Positions 36,401 through 48,820 are shown, counted from the stretch's first letter. The stretch is DNA of 64,000 nucleotides from Tetranychus cinnabarinus (GCA_022266195.1 WHVY01000001.1:434001-498000); one strand, 5' to 3'. The notes: generated by a model not told the origin, from the letters alone. Translations and numbers: made by a program.

Positions 36401-39400
36401 GGATCATCAACTATGCAGAGATCGCTGAATCCTTTAGCTTCAGATTGTAGTCAGGGTTAACTTGTGTATCTAGATTGAGAAGAATCCATTTCTATCGATA
36501 TTTCATGGCAAATTTTCCAGGTCTGCGACAAGATACTAGTAACCCACTGTTTCCGCTGCCAAGGACTTTGTCATAAAACAGACCAATGCAGAAATATAGC
36601 AAATGCTCACACTTTGCTTCTGATAGTCATGGCTTCAACGAATGTCACAGCAAACACGACGCTACCACCACCAAGTACACCAATTATAACCATGATCTTC
36701 TACCTGTTGCCCGACAGGTGAACACCAAACACTCAGCCCTACCCAGCAATTGTCCAGAACTTAGACGATTTTTAACTCCAACAACTATGGATTCTAGTCC
36801 TATTCACCATCATCACATCGCCCAACTCAATAGCAGCATTACCTGCTATTTACATCTGTCATCACTGGCAGACAATGGGAGGTGTTGTTGTTGCAGGAAC
36901 CACCATGTCCAAGAAGAATCGATTTCTATCGTTATTTTCAAGGTTAACCATTTTTGTAAATTTTCAAAGTTCACCTTTCTTCTTATATCATGAAATCTCA
37001 AGAAAATCAATAATATCAAGAAATCTATTTTGGACAAGTTCGATGTCTACTGATTTACTTAGTTCATCAAATTAGGATTTTCCGTTTTGTGCCGAAAAGC
37101 TACTCAACTTAGAACAATTTGAAATTATTTAAGTTGATTTGAAACACATTAGACTGTTCGATTAGAGATGAGTCAAAACTATCGTTTGTTTTCCGATCTA
37201 GAAGATGTATTTGACTCTTTAGCTAGCCTTTATCGAGTTTAGCTCAACTATTTCAACTAACTTGGTCAACCCAGTCAATTAGTGTCAGTTAATGCAATCA
37301 GTCATTTGTCTAATTATTTTACACTTAATTGTATCGGAAAATGAATGAGAGATGAAACAATTATGATGAATTATTGCAACTATAAAGCAATTCTGAGCAA
37401 AGTTTACTCAAACAGACCAAATGATCATTACTTTAACTTAATAAACAATTTTCCAAGCAATCAGCTTGTCATCAAATTTCATCTGAATCATTGAGCCTGA
37501 AATTGCCCAAATTATGGGTAATTCATTTGATTACAATTGAACGTTAATCATGAAAAGAGTTAACTGGACAGTTGAACAGCAATCAATTTCAACGATTAAT
37601 GATGATATCGATTGAGCCTCGGGTCAGCCTTTTTCGGCTACAATTCCTTCCATTTCAAATGCCTTTTCATATTCAATTAACTTAATAAATGTTATCAAGA
37701 TTAATGATTAAATGGTTATGCTAGACTAGACACTGAACAAGACTAGAGTCTAACCCTTTTTCAATTTTCATATTTCATTAGAAAAAATTGTTTCTCTTTT
37801 TATCACCATTCATCAATAATGAATTGGAATGAAATCAATTGAAGAAAAATGTTTACATTTAAAAAAGTAAAGGTTCAAGGTTGCTTTTTACCTGCCAAAG
37901 GTCACCAAAAGGGGCGACTTCTTGGGCAAAACAGAAATGTTCAGTTGTTTCAAAGGCAACATCATAAGTATCCAAAATAACAGGATGAGGAGAAAGGAAG
38001 TAACTATAATGGAACTCTATCAGAAAATCTCGTAAAGTTGTTGTCAATTTGGGCACAGCTTTAACGGCCACCTGAGGGAAGATGAAGCATGAAAAATGAT
38101 GAGAAAATGATTATTAAAAGACAAGATTAGAAGAAACAAAAAAAGTTATTTTCATGAGAAAAATTGATAACGGAATGAAACGGTAAAAGAATAATGATCA
38201 TTTTGTTGACTTTCATCTTATTGGCTTCACGGGATTTCGCTGATTCAATTATGGAAAGGATTATAAGTTAATCTGGTTTCAGTTATCCATTAATAGTTTC
38301 ATGTTTTCCATGAGCTTTAATAAGACGTTATTCATTACAATTAAATGCAATAAAGCTTTGACTTTCAATCAACGATGCCAATCATGTGTTAAGAGTCAGA
38401 TGATACAGTTCAACATTTAGTTTCAAGTTTATACAAAATGAAATTTTCATAAAATTCAAGCAATTTGAGACTTTTGACCAAAATATTTCTTCAACGATTC
38501 ATAGCGAAATTTCGCCATTGTACTCTTTGGATGCTAGAAAATATTTTAGAGCATACAAGTTGGAGTTTATAACGTTATTCATGGTCGCTTCAATTTACTG
38601 AATCACACCTTAGTTTTGACTAAACTTGAAAAATATGATTTATTGTTTTGAGAATCGGACATTTTCCCTTATCTCTTGAAGATTTCGCGAAAATTTTAAT
38701 TTCGATTCCGGGTCAATCATTTTCGATTATGTCCTCACAATGGCAATTTAATAGTCAAAATAACTGGAAAGACTGTCATTCATCGAAGATACGGAAATTA
38801 AATTTAAACTGATTCAGTCTACTGAAATTGATCCTTGCTGTGCGGTGACAAAAATGCCTTCCACTTTCACCGATATTTCTTGATGTAAATATTTCTAAAT
38901 TTTTTACATTTACATCTTTAACGCTTGTTCATGATTAACAATTGATTCCAACTGGGTCAATATGAAAAAATTGTAAAATTGAATTTCGAAAACTAACTTC
39001 ATTTTCCAAAGGTAGGAGTGTCACCGTGGAAAAATTTACGCAACTGTAAATGTCATTGTTAATACAAAGAAGGAGAACGAGAAATTTTACCAAAGAAATG
39101 AATTCATTATCCAAACACTGAATTTCTAGATCTGGAGCATTGACATTTTGCTAATTTTTATTGCAACGAAAATTCAAGACACTAATGTTAGTACTGAATC
39201 ATCATGGTATAAATTAAGTTTTATGTAATATTGATTTGTCATTCAAAGTTATGGCAATACAATCGAAGTTTTTTTCGTCGAATCACGCGACAATGTTTTT
39301 CAAGTTAAAATGAATACTCGAAAGTCTATTCTTGTGACTATAAATTTTCATTTTTGACAGATTAAACCTTTTAAACTAATTAACTAATCAAAAAGTTGTT

Positions 39401-40894
39401 GATTAAGGGATGAACAAGAAACTAAAATTTAAAGAGACTAGTTAACGACTCAACTTGCATTATTATGTAAATAAAAGACGGAAAATGTGATTATCAATTT
39501 GTTTTTCTTTTGATTGTTATTATACTTGACTGGGAGGATTAAATTTAATTGAAAACTGAGGACAAGTTTCAGATCGGAACTTAACCTTTCATCGTCTTGG
39601 AACAAGATTAAGATTGTTGAAACAGATAAGAGAATCAACAAGCTTGATTGGCTTAAAAGCCTTAAAGGTAAACTTGAAAAGCTATCAACAGTTATCCGTC
39701 TTGATGTACACAAGCATAAGCATTGAAATTAAACGGCAAAAGACTGCTCATTGATCAACTGAATAACTAACAATGAAAGGTTAAAGCGATTAAATGACTG
39801 CATAATTGGCCACCTACAGGTTAATTTTACTGACCATTAGCTTTATGATGAATATTTGAGATTCATTAACTAGACTGTATTATGAAGTGGACCAGTTTTG
39901 TGAGATTTTTTAGAAAAAACAAATTCGAGTAAACTGTAATGAAGCGCACTAATTTCAGGGGCGAAGTATGGCCAGAATTCTGCGAGTTTTTGCAACATTA
40001 TCGAAGCTTGTGTTTGCTTTTTTTAAACAAAAACTTCTACTCGTGAGCAAAGAAGAAGTTAAATTTAACTTAAACCTTAAACTTTAAATTAAACTTTCAT
40101 GACAATAACTCGTCTAATTTATAGCCATCCTTCAATGCAGGAAAAGTTCAAGCTTGACGAATCCAAGAATGTCAAGTAGATAGTAAAATCGAACCTAGAA
40201 TATCAAGAAAAGTGCTTAACTTTAGATTATTAATTTGCTCAGCTTATCTTGTAATAGATAAAGTCGACGAAAAATTCTCATCGTTTTGCATCATTTCAAA
40301 TTCAGAACACTAAAAATTCGATCAAAAGTCATTGAGCTGAAGCAAAGTTTAAACTATTTGCACATATTTTTGTAAACATAAAAATAGTTAAACTTCACAT
40401 TTTATCTCAATTTTTAAGTTTATTCTTGCACAGTGTTAGGAAAACTTGAAAGGTCGAAGAAGCGATTTTATCAAAATTAGTTTTACTTTTTACTTGCTTT
40501 TCATTTTGCTTTTTCAAGGAAACATTTTTCAGGGAACTGGAATGGAAAACAACGAGAAAGCTTTGACTCAAAACATCGAATTGGCGCGTTGATCGACAAC
40601 AAACATGAGCGTTTTGGTGTTCGTTTTGTTATTGATTAAAGTCAACCCTAAAGTTTGTGTTTTTTTATCATTTCCATTATCAATTAATAGAAAAATTCTA
40701 ATGAAGTTCTAATAGCACCATTTACTTACTTGTGTACCTGTTCGCTTATGAATCGCTAAAACGACTTTACCATAATCGCCTGAACCAATTTCTTTGACCA
40801 CATCGTAATGGTCTTCAAACACAATACGTTTTAAGTCAATTTCACGAATTTTATGAATCAAACTTTCCTTTTGTTTAATCGTATTGGTTGACAT
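33450..40894 (-). CDS. SBK1: SBK1-like serine/threonine protein kinase, 5 exons
   Basis: Minus-strand exons in order: 40894-40730, 38071-37892, 35673-35403, 34003-33672, 33605-33450 (1104 nt, 367 residues, all phases compatible). It is a single kinase domain with a short Ser-rich tail. The glycine loop is EIGSGDYGKVVLA (about 35-47). The ATP lysine is in VAVK (K59). The catalytic loop is LVHRDVRAEN (H151, D153, N158). DFG is at 173-175, and the APE-like element is CPPE (194-197). Features shared with the SH3-binding-domain kinase (SBK) family are FAQEVAPFGDL, the HRD region, TRR after DFG, FPWE in the C-lobe, and RRFTP. All catalytic residues are present, so it should be active; the HRDxK lysine is replaced by Arg. 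The start at 40894 gives a normal kinase N-terminus; an in-frame ATG 15 codons upstream is possible. Its substrate is unknown. Confidence 0.85.
34004..35402. other. Kinase intron 4 (1.4 kb)
   Basis: AT-rich intron with ATC/ATT-rich low-complexity patches near 34310-34330. No exon or RNA gene was seen. Confidence 0.5.
35674..37891. other. Kinase intron 3 (2.2 kb) with retroelement remnant
   Basis: The intron is locally less AT-rich between about 36500 and 36920, where a zinc-knuckle fragment of a retrotransposon is found. A short inverted repeat (AAAGAGGCTCA at 35930-35940 and its complement at 35989-35999) is also present. Confidence 0.5.
36479..36940 (+). pseudogene. Decayed retrotransposon gag-like (zinc-knuckle) fragment
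   Basis: Around 36520-36600 the plus strand encodes HCFRCQGLCHKTDQC, a CCHC-like knuckle (C-x2-C-x3-[G/C]H-x4-C style) typical of gag/ORF1 proteins of arthropod LINEs and LTR elements. After a frame change the next frame continues with KYSKCSHFASDSHGFNECHS and, further on, HSALPSNCPEL, which resembles the second and third knuckles and the H-S-A/S-x-N-C-P motif of such proteins. The frame break, missing cysteines and lack of a flanking polymerase mark it as a dead fragment. A 28-bp imperfect direct repeat (AGAAGAATCsATTTCTATCG) lies at 36479 and 36912. Base composition is more GC-rich than the intron around it. Confidence 0.55.
38072..40729. other. Kinase intron 1 (2.7 kb)
   Basis: AT-rich intron; no exons, RNA genes or repeats recognised. 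Confidence 0.5.
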
Positions 40895-42197
40895 TGTGAG
40901 ATGAAAACGAGAAAACAAATTGCTAAAGTAAATGAACAATCAGTAAATCCAGCTAAATGGTGGAAACACAAGACAAAACTTGAAAAGGCAAAGGTAAAAG
41001 TTTTGTCTGAAAAGGCTGTTTAAGCAGTAAACAAGTCGAATCGTTTAAAAGAAATTAAATTGGCTTCCATTTTGACATTTATTGGACGATCACAATTTGA
41101 TCTTGATGGCAAAGGGTACAAACTGAACGGAAAGACGACATGGCAAGAGCGTTGCAACAGCAGCAAAAAATCAATATCCTTTGATTGACCTTTAAACACT
41201 AGTTTGTCCTTGTAGAGATGAAGTTGCGAGTCGAGTGTGAAAACGAAACTTGAATGTCAACTGAAGAGAGGCAATGAAAGTAGCCATATTGGGATCATAA
41301 TCATAGTGCACAGTTAATCAATTAATGGTTTTTAATGAAACTAGTTAACGACTGTTGATGGAAAAACAAAACAAATGAGAAAAGACGAAATGGACTAAAA
41401 TAGATGAAACAATCAATCAAATTAACTGTAATGAGGAAAGGGCTCAACTCGATTTATTGATAATGTTCATGATAGTGATGATAATGATGGTGATAATGTG
41501 AAGAGAGAGAGGGAAGAGAAAGGTGAAGTAAATTAAGGTGGATAAAAGAGTAAATGTACAATAATAATTGGAACAGGCAAAGACATTTTCAGATGAAGAT
41601 GAGAGGGAAGATGAAGAGGCAAAGGAAGTAAAGATGATGATGAATAATGATTGAAGAAGAAGAAGAAGAAGAAGAAAGTGAAAAGTTTTTCGTTTTCTTG
41701 GATCATCCTCAATTAACCTCAAGATCACTTTTCTCTCTCTTTTCTTCCCTTCTTTACTCTCAACATTGATCAGACTCTCGACATTAAACTCGAACTTTTT
41801 ACTTTATTTTAAGTAACAAGTAACATCACGTGAGTCCCTTCTTGATTCGTTACTTTTCTTTCTTCAAGTGATGTGTCTTTATTCAGTCCAATTACATGGA
41901 GCAATGTTATATTTAAAAGTTACTCCAATAGTTTAACCTTATGCTTTTTACGAGTAAAAATGAACATTTTTATTCAATGGCAAGAGGAAAGGATGAATCG
42001 TCAGTTCAACTTTAACTTTCAACATTAATTTATTTTTTAAAAAATTAACTTTATCTCATATTACAATGTGCATTTGGGCAGGAAAAGTATAGTGACAAAA
42101 ACAGGCAACGAAACGACTAGATGATTAGGAATGGCATTTGGAATCAACAGTGAAATTTAATGTTAACGCAAAAGTAATCGAGTCTCTTGATTGCGTT
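40895..42197. other. Kinase upstream region and 3' region of SLC6-like gene
   Basis: It should contain the kinase promoter and 5' UTR and the end of the SLC6-like gene, both on the minus strand. GATGATAATG and GAAGAAGAAG simple repeats occur at about 41455-41500 and 41655-41680. A minus-strand AATAAA lies at 42034-42029, about 165 nt after the SLC6-like stop. Confidence 0.5.
42029..42034 (-). promoter_or_regulatory. Candidate polyadenylation signal of the SLC6-like gene
   Basis: TTTATT on the plus strand, i.e. AATAAA downstream of the TGA stop at 42198 in the gene's direction. Confidence 0.4.
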
Positions 42198-45100
42198 TCA
42201 ACTTTTAGTTGATATTTTAGGTCGTTTAGGACGTTTGCTTGATTCGTTAGTTTCATCGAGTTGGTTAAGGTTTGCAGGAGAAATGACAATTCCTTGGGAA
42301 TCTCGGGGAAAGGTTCGATCAAGAGTCGATGAAATTCGCGATCGAAATTGTTTCATTAAGGGTTTCGCAGTGGCTGATGAATATGAAGGCGGCGGTGAAT
42401 ATTTTGGCGGTGGATCGGGAGATAAGCCAGATTCGGTGAGATAATGAGGATGATGATGGTGATGATGGTGATGGTGGTGACGGTGATGTGGATGAGGATG
42501 ATGGCCGTGCATAGAGGCTGGCAGTCGATATGGTTGGCCCGAAGGATCGAGGAAAAAGGACGGAATGTCGGGTTCGTAAATGGTGATTTCGGGTGCGAAA
42601 AGGTCCTTCAACCTCACAGACAAGGGTAAAGATCGAGAAGTACAAAGTGACATAAAAAATAGCGTCAACCCATAAATACTGACAATGTAGAGTGGCGCCA
42701 GTTGCAAAATGTTCCAGACGATAGCGACCTTAAAAGACCAAAATGGATACATGAAACTAATGTTGAACCAAGACAGTTCGAATCCAAGGTAAGAGCGAGT
42801 AAATAATATCGACAGAATCTGCAAAAAAGAGAAGAAAAATATTAGAAAAGATTTTTCCATTTTTACATCAAAATCAAAACTCGACTCTGTTTATCAGTAA
42901 AGGTCTTTTCGATGTTTATTTTTGCCTTTCTCAACCTTCGCACTTGATCTTTACTTTGCATTGTAACCTGAAACTTCAAGTGCTAAAGTCTTTTGAGAAA
43001 CTTAGATGAGCAACAAAATGAAAAGAATCATTTTTGGAGCATTTTTTACTTTTTGTTTTTTTTCGCAAAGATTCAATAGGAAAAGCTCATCAGGTTTGGA
43101 GAGTTTCCAACAATCAGAATTCATAAAAGAAGATATCATTTACCCTCTTTTTTTATTCACCAACATGATGTTCATCACTTGAATCAACACTTGTAAAGGC
43201 AAAGAGCAAAACGGGAAACTCGAAAGTAGATGTTGAACGAGAGAAACGAGCAAAGCGGAAAACTTCGTAAGAAATTCATCAAAACGTTGCAAATGCAGTA
43301 AAAGCATTTTCAGTCGCAATTGACTGCAAATGAACCGATCGAGAATATTAATCTACATTTTGTTGGACAAAAAAGTCGAGATTCGCCGTGTGAGTTGAAA
43401 GACGATGATGAAGCAAAGTTGAAATTGGCTTCAATCCAAATCACAATTGTTTTGTCATTTCTTATTCTCATCATTTTCTCATCTTAAATTGCTCTTCAAT
43501 GTAATTGGAATGCTTCCCATTAATCCGATTAAAAGTTTACTTATTTAAATGCGTTATTTATGCCATTTATCTACTTTCCTGAGTCCTTTTTATCCACATC
43601 ATGCTCATCACCAACGACATCATTTTCATCATTCTCCACTTTTATTACACAAAATTTTCCTTCCTCTTCATGGATCAAATATAGCATCAACTCTCTCTCA
43701 ATATATTTTATAGCAAAACTGATTCAATTGAATTGATCAAAAAGAAAGTGGAATTTGAATGAAAAATTTCCAACCTTTTCTCATTCATCTACAAGACACC
43801 AAAAGGAACCACAAAGTTAACCTGCTTATATCGAGCTAATTTTACCAGAATCGTCTGGTTGCTATGACGATCAATTGGAATGAACAAAATTTTGATTCTT
43901 CTTTTGAAACTTTTCTCAAAATTTGCAAATGGAAATTCAATCAACAGGTAAGATATCATTCAGGATGTGGCAATGTAAGGAAGAGAAAAGGAAGAAATTG
44001 AATTTTCTTTTTTTCTCTTCTGGTCTCGAGCTTGATTAATACTCTTCAAATAATTGATAATATTGAGTTGTGAAAGTTGATAACCATAATTAATAATCCT
44101 TTTTGAAAAATGAATGGAAAAAGATTTACATTTCTTCTGGTAAAGAGTTTCAATATCATTGTGATTGCCTTAATTTAGACGTTTATTGACAGTTTTACCT
44201 TTTCTTAAGCCGTCAAAGTTTCCATTCAAGTTTGCTTCAATTTTTACAATATTCATTAAAATATCTCTCTTAATCAAATCCATCAACGGCCAGTTTAATC
44301 GGATAAGTTAGTTGGCCTCAAGAAAAGGTAAGATTCAAAGGAGAAGCCAAAAATTGTGTCAAGATTGGTAATAAATTATCATCAACATCAACTCGTCAAG
44401 AAAACATAAAATTAAAACTAAATTCACCATGACCTGAAAAAATGATTACTGTTCATTATTCAAGAGCAATTGAAGTGAATAAAAATTAACAAAATTAATA
44501 CCTTTTCTATTTTCTTGCTGTGTTCACCTTAATAGCCTTCTTCACCTGTTTCCCTGTTTCATTGTCGATCCATTGATTAATTGAAGTAAAGATGATTAAG
44601 GAAGACAAGTTATTAATTAGAGAGAGAAAAACAAATCAACATTTGACTCATTTTCAGTTAACTGATAAATCAAATATTGGCAGACAAGTAACTGAAACTA
44701 TTCAAATAAGATTAGAAATTTTGATCAATAAGAGCTAATTTAATTTGATTATTGTTGAACCGATCTTAATTCAATATTAAAGTTTGCAGTTTGATGAACG
44801 ATTGAATTTGGTTTACTCTGGATGGTAGTTTACTTTCTATGTCGATAGAGGGAGTTACAAGTCAACTATTTTTGTGCAGTGAAATGATTGCTGACATCTA
44901 GCGACTAAATGTAGAGTTATAAATAAACGTTGAATTTTTTCATTGAAAAGCGCTGAGTTGTTGAAATCAAATCAATTTTAATTGTTTCCTTTTTTTGTTT
45001 CAAGTCATTCTTGACTCACAGTGATAATGTGAAACAAAATCATACTCATGGAAATGAAACTTCTAATAATAAGGCAAATAATCTTTAGCATAAAAATTGA

Positions 45101-47467
45101 ACTTCGATTTTACCGAGAAGTCTCGAGTCAATGGAAGTTTAAGGATGAAACATTTGAAGAACGAAACTAGACCGAAATTAGATCGAAATGTGCTAAGAAA
45201 TTCGAATAGGGAGAAAGAAAATTTGATTTCAGCGTTTTTTATTCACTGACAGGCTTGAGTGATAATCTAATATCTTCGATTAGATTCGACCTTCTTTTGG
45301 AAATCCTATCATTCGAAACAATAATTTTTTTGTTCATTCCTTTGAAATCTGATATTTTACCATCAGTTGACAACTTGACTAACGAAACCTTTGTTTTTGT
45401 GAATTGCGACAAACAATTGAAAAGTGTAAATATTTTGTCGATTGCGTCTTTTACATGATCGACTTTTGATGTTTGATTGAGCACAAATGCTGACAAAGGT
45501 GACAATATTGAATGAAATGTGTGCAAACTGCTGAATCACTAACAGGGAAAACATGATGCTATCCAATGTCATAATAATGTAAACCTTTTAATAAACAATA
45601 AAAGCTATAATTAAATGGCGATAATGTTGATATAATTATTCGATGTCCTTTCATTTTTCTCTTTCTCTTCTTTTTACTTCACACCAAGGGAATGACCATA
45701 ACTTTTCATTCCATTTTCTCGTTCATTGTTGAATAAACGGTAAACAGTGAGAAACCTTGATAACCAATGAGACCTTGAAGGCAACATTTGATATTGTCAT
45801 CAATTGTGTCCACAGAAACGGAAAAGAGTTAAATGAACATTTCATTTCAATTCCTATGTGATACAATAAGCGTCAACAACCTTGCTTCAGACAAGATTAG
45901 CGCATTGTTTTAATTGGTGCGAAAAGGTTACTCTGTTTAACCTTAACCTTGATGTTGATAAAAGGCATAAAGAAGTGAATAAAGTCTAATCAAGAAAAAG
46001 ATTGTTTATGACATTCTTTTCATTCTTGATCAATTAAAATATCCATCGATGAAAACAACTCAAGTCAATTGTTTCAATTTTTACTGACTTTTCATTTCGA
46101 ATCCAATTTCCTGATTGTTTTCAGGTTGACTGATATTTATGAATTTATGAATTTCTATTGTTTTTCAATGCAATAATTAGTCGAGTCGAGGGTTTCAGTC
46201 AACTTACCGTGAGAATTGCTGTAACCACTAAGCTCCAATGGAAGGTTAATATCGGTGTTAACCATGAAATTATCTTTTGATCCTTGGTCAAGTTGGAGAC
46301 TAGATCATGAGGTGTACAGGGCTTACCTCGAACCACGAAAATAACCGAAACCATGAGCATGTAGAGACAGGCGATCCAACAAATGGATGCAAAACACGAA
46401 TCTAAAAAGTATATTATATGATCATTGATCTACAAATCGCCAAGAAGGACGTCAAAATTTATGAAAAAATAGAAATAAAGAAAATAAAAATAAAAATAAA
46501 TAAAAAAATAATGAAACAAAAGATAAATAATGAACTGAAATTCGAACAAAAATTTTAAAGAAATGACAGAATCATAAGCAATTCAGAATGAAATCTGAAA
46601 CTTCATTAGATTGATTTCAACCCTTGACTTGAATCGAATATTCAGATTCTTTTTCACCATTTCATCTGATCTCATCTTGAAAAGTAACCTCCAATCATGG
46701 CCAGTGATAATCACTTTCGACTCACGAATAGTGACTTTATCGTTAGCAGAACAGAAGAAAGTGAAAATCGTTTAAATCACTTTTTCATGCAATTTTTTCA
46801 CTTTTTTTGTTCATCTCAAGGTTTTCAAGAAAAGTTCTGACTTGAATCGAACTTATAATTTGATTGAAATATTTTTTTCTCAATTCATTAAAATTCTTTG
46901 CTCAATTGGATTATCAAACAATTTTTGTTCAACTGCAAGTTATGCATTTGAATGCTTACCCATGAATTGATGGCAACTGAAACTGAAAAGCCAATGAGTG
47001 AAGTTATAAATGCAATTGTAGTCTTTGATTGACGCAATGAATCGGGTGAAATTGAAATGATTGCTTCAATCAAAGTTCCCCAAAGAACAAGGTGACTGCC
47101 AAAAGATATGAGAATACCTGAAAGGTAAAAGGAAGTCGCCCAAAAGGAAGAAATTACTCGAGAACCTTTCAAGGCCAAAGCTAAAGGCATGATTTCAGTG
47201 GCCCAACGCAAAACTTGATATTGACTTAGGTACGTCTTCGACTCGGAAGAAAATAAATTTTCTCCCAAAAACAGATTAACGCCCGATTCCAGGGTAACAC
47301 TCGGTCGATATGTAGTTCCAGGTGAATCTCGAACAAAATTGACGGTTCCATACTTTTCTGTTAACGAAAAGAGCAAAGAAAAAAAACGTTAGAAATTTCA
47401 TGAATAATTTTCTCAGTTTACTTGTAGCTTCACTTTTGTATTCAATTGTTTGGTTTATGCTTTGCAA
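42198..47467 (-). CDS. SLC6-like transporter, C-terminal half only (partial or broken gene)
   Basis: Minus-strand exons: 47467-47422 (tentative), 47357-46960, 46401-46208, 42818-42198. Exon 47357-46960 contains SFWATSFYLSGILISFG and a second hydrophobic stretch, resembling TM8 and TM9 of sodium:neurotransmitter symporters (family motif FWAVLFFLML-LG-DS). Exon 46401-46208 gives TM10-TM11, and the last exon starts with TM11/12 (NISFMYPFW...AIVWNILQLAPLYIV, compare the YP-W...GW...S..IP of SLC6). The last exon adds a long cytosolic tail with a tract of about ten consecutive His residues, then Pro/Ser-rich PPPKYSPPPSYSS and a basic end. TM1-TM7, including the Na+-binding TM1, are not visible upstream before the rDNA fragment. 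The 46960 donor is phase 0 but the 46401 acceptor is phase 1, so either a microexon is missing from this model or the frame is broken. The Asp/Ser Na2-site positions of TM8 are not conserved. It could be a divergent, non-transporting paralogue. Confidence 0.5.
42441..42515 (-). repeat. His/Pro-coding simple repeat in SLC6-like tail
   Basis: The GATGATGATGGTGATG-type repeat on the plus strand reads as an uninterrupted His-rich run on the minus strand. It lies in the coding frame of the last SLC6-like exon, in the predicted cytosolic tail. Confidence 0.8.
42819..46207. other. SLC6-like intron (3.4 kb)
   Basis: AT-rich. A 95-codon open stretch at 45239-45526 (minus) looks protein-like in composition but overlaps an opposite-strand frame and has no splice or family support. 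Confidence 0.5.
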
Positions 47468-48072
47468 TGTTCATTCAATGATGAAAATGGCGATGATTTG
47501 ATGAAAAAAATGCTTTCATTCACACCTTTTCAACATGTTTTATCCTTTTGAATTGAAATCAATTTGAAACTTTTCATTTGTAATGAACTTTTAATGAAAC
47601 CAAACACTTAGTTGGTTTTCACTTCATTGTTATATTGTGTGTTAAATACTTGTTTATCAAACCAATTTGGTTCTTTAATTGTTATCTTCTTACAAAAGAT
47701 AGTCAGCTTGAGTGATCATAAAAATGGTTAGTTAGAGGTAACAATTAGTCTATTTTTAAATTGAAAAGTTAACTCTTTTCATGGCGAAATGTTGCTTTTA
47801 TTAGCAGAAAATTTTTCAAATTAAATAGCAATGATTGAAATATTTTCAGCAAAACACAAAATTAACCACGTTTGCTGGAAAATTGGACAATTTGTTACAC
47901 AATTACTTCAGATCAAACTCATTTCAACAATTTTCTTTATCATTTTCCATTCTATTCCATATCACAATTGAAAGCATGAAAAGTCAAAGTTGAAAGCGCA
48001 TTTAATCCTTTATGTTGCACGTACAGGTATATGTGTCTCTTGTTTGCAATGCATTAAGTTTAATGCGCAGTT

Positions 48073-48147
48073 CTTTAATGTAGTCATAATTGTTTTAATT
48101 ATGCTTAATTTTAGTCCATCTAATTGAGTCGTTTGTTTATATTGGAC
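48073..48147 (+). repeat. Direct repeat left of the rDNA fragment
   Basis: About 75 bp containing TCATAATTGTTTTAATTAT and TTTATAT-like ends, recurring at 48653-48728 in the same orientation with some divergence. The two copies bracket the 18S/ITS-like piece. Confidence 0.6.
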
Positions 48148-48186
48148 TAAAACCCGCGTAAGAATAAAGTTAATCTGTTAAACCGT

Positions 48187-48343
48187 TATACCGATTGAAT
48201 GATTTAGTGAAGACTGGTCAATCAGACCACTGGAAAACTACAGTAGTGGTTGGATTGAGCTGAAAAAGTGTTCAAACTTGATCATTTAGAGGAAGTAAAA
48301 TTCGTAACAAGGTTCCGTAGGTGAACCTGCGGAAGAGTCATTG
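48187..48343 (+). pseudogene. 18S rRNA 3'-end fragment (with adjoining ITS1-like sequence)
   Basis: The stretch contains the near-universal 3' end of eukaryotic 18S rRNA: ACCGATTGAATGATTTAGTGA, CAAACTTGATCATTTAGAGG, AAGTAAAA-TCGTAACAAGG, and CCGTAGGTGAACCTGCGGAAG. Differences from the normal molecule include AATTCG for AGTCG, one T missing in GGTTTCCG, a short deletion after TTTAGTGA, and AGAGTCATT instead of AGGATCATT. So it is a decayed single fragment of about 160 bp, not a working gene. The sequence after it (to about 48560) is probably ITS1, since the junction is continuous, but I cannot confirm this by eye. No upstream 18S body is present. Confidence 0.85.
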
Positions 48344-48652
48344 ACGTTGTTATGCTTGAAGTCGCTCACTTTTTTGAGTTAGTTTATTGCAAACATTCCG
48401 AGGAAGATACATGAGCCTTACAAACCCATGCACACTGAATGGTACTTAAACACTCATCTGTTCAACTGTATATGTTATCGATTCGAATTGAGTCCTAGAG
48501 CGTCTCTAAAAAGTAACCTTTGGCATATGATTTAGAAACTTGTATCTCGTAAAATGTAAAAAGTGTCAGATATTGTAGATGAATCTTTTTTTTGTATTGT
48601 AATATTACAAATTGATTAAACTACAAATGATGGTTTACTTTCATTGTGTATT

Positions 48653-48728
48653 AATCTTTAATCTAATCATAATTGTTTTAATTATACTTGATATTAGCCT
48701 TGAGCCAATGGATTCGTTTATATTTAGC
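48653..48728 (+). repeat. Direct repeat right of the rDNA fragment
   Basis: Partner of 48073-48147. It lies just upstream of the conserved block that precedes the first ABCC gene. Confidence 0.6.
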
Positions 48729-48766
48729 ACAAAATTAGCCAGTTGGCAATAAAATGATTAACACTA

Positions 48767-48820
48767 GAAGTGGTTTGTGTTAATCAAGATTTAAAATGAT
48801 GTCTTTGAGAGGGTAAATTG
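48767..48820 (+). promoter_or_regulatory. Conserved upstream block of ABCC gene A
   Basis: GAAGTGGTT, then (T)ATCAAGA, then TGTCTTTGAGAGGG and AAATTGG, about 177 nt before the ATG. The same order of motifs precedes genes B and C, although the rest of the intergenic DNA differs. Probably core promoter or 5' UTR. Confidence 0.55.

Noticed and set aside
41444..41728. Leu/Ser/Ile-rich minus-strand frame
   Set aside because: It is the translation of GAA/GAT simple repeats.
42187..42629. Plus-strand open frames opposite the SLC6-like last exon
   Set aside because: Mirror frames of the minus-strand coding exon and its His repeat.
45239..45526. 95-codon minus-strand frame in the SLC6-like intron
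   Set aside because: Fairly protein-like composition, but no family resemblance and no splice connection to the neighbouring exons.
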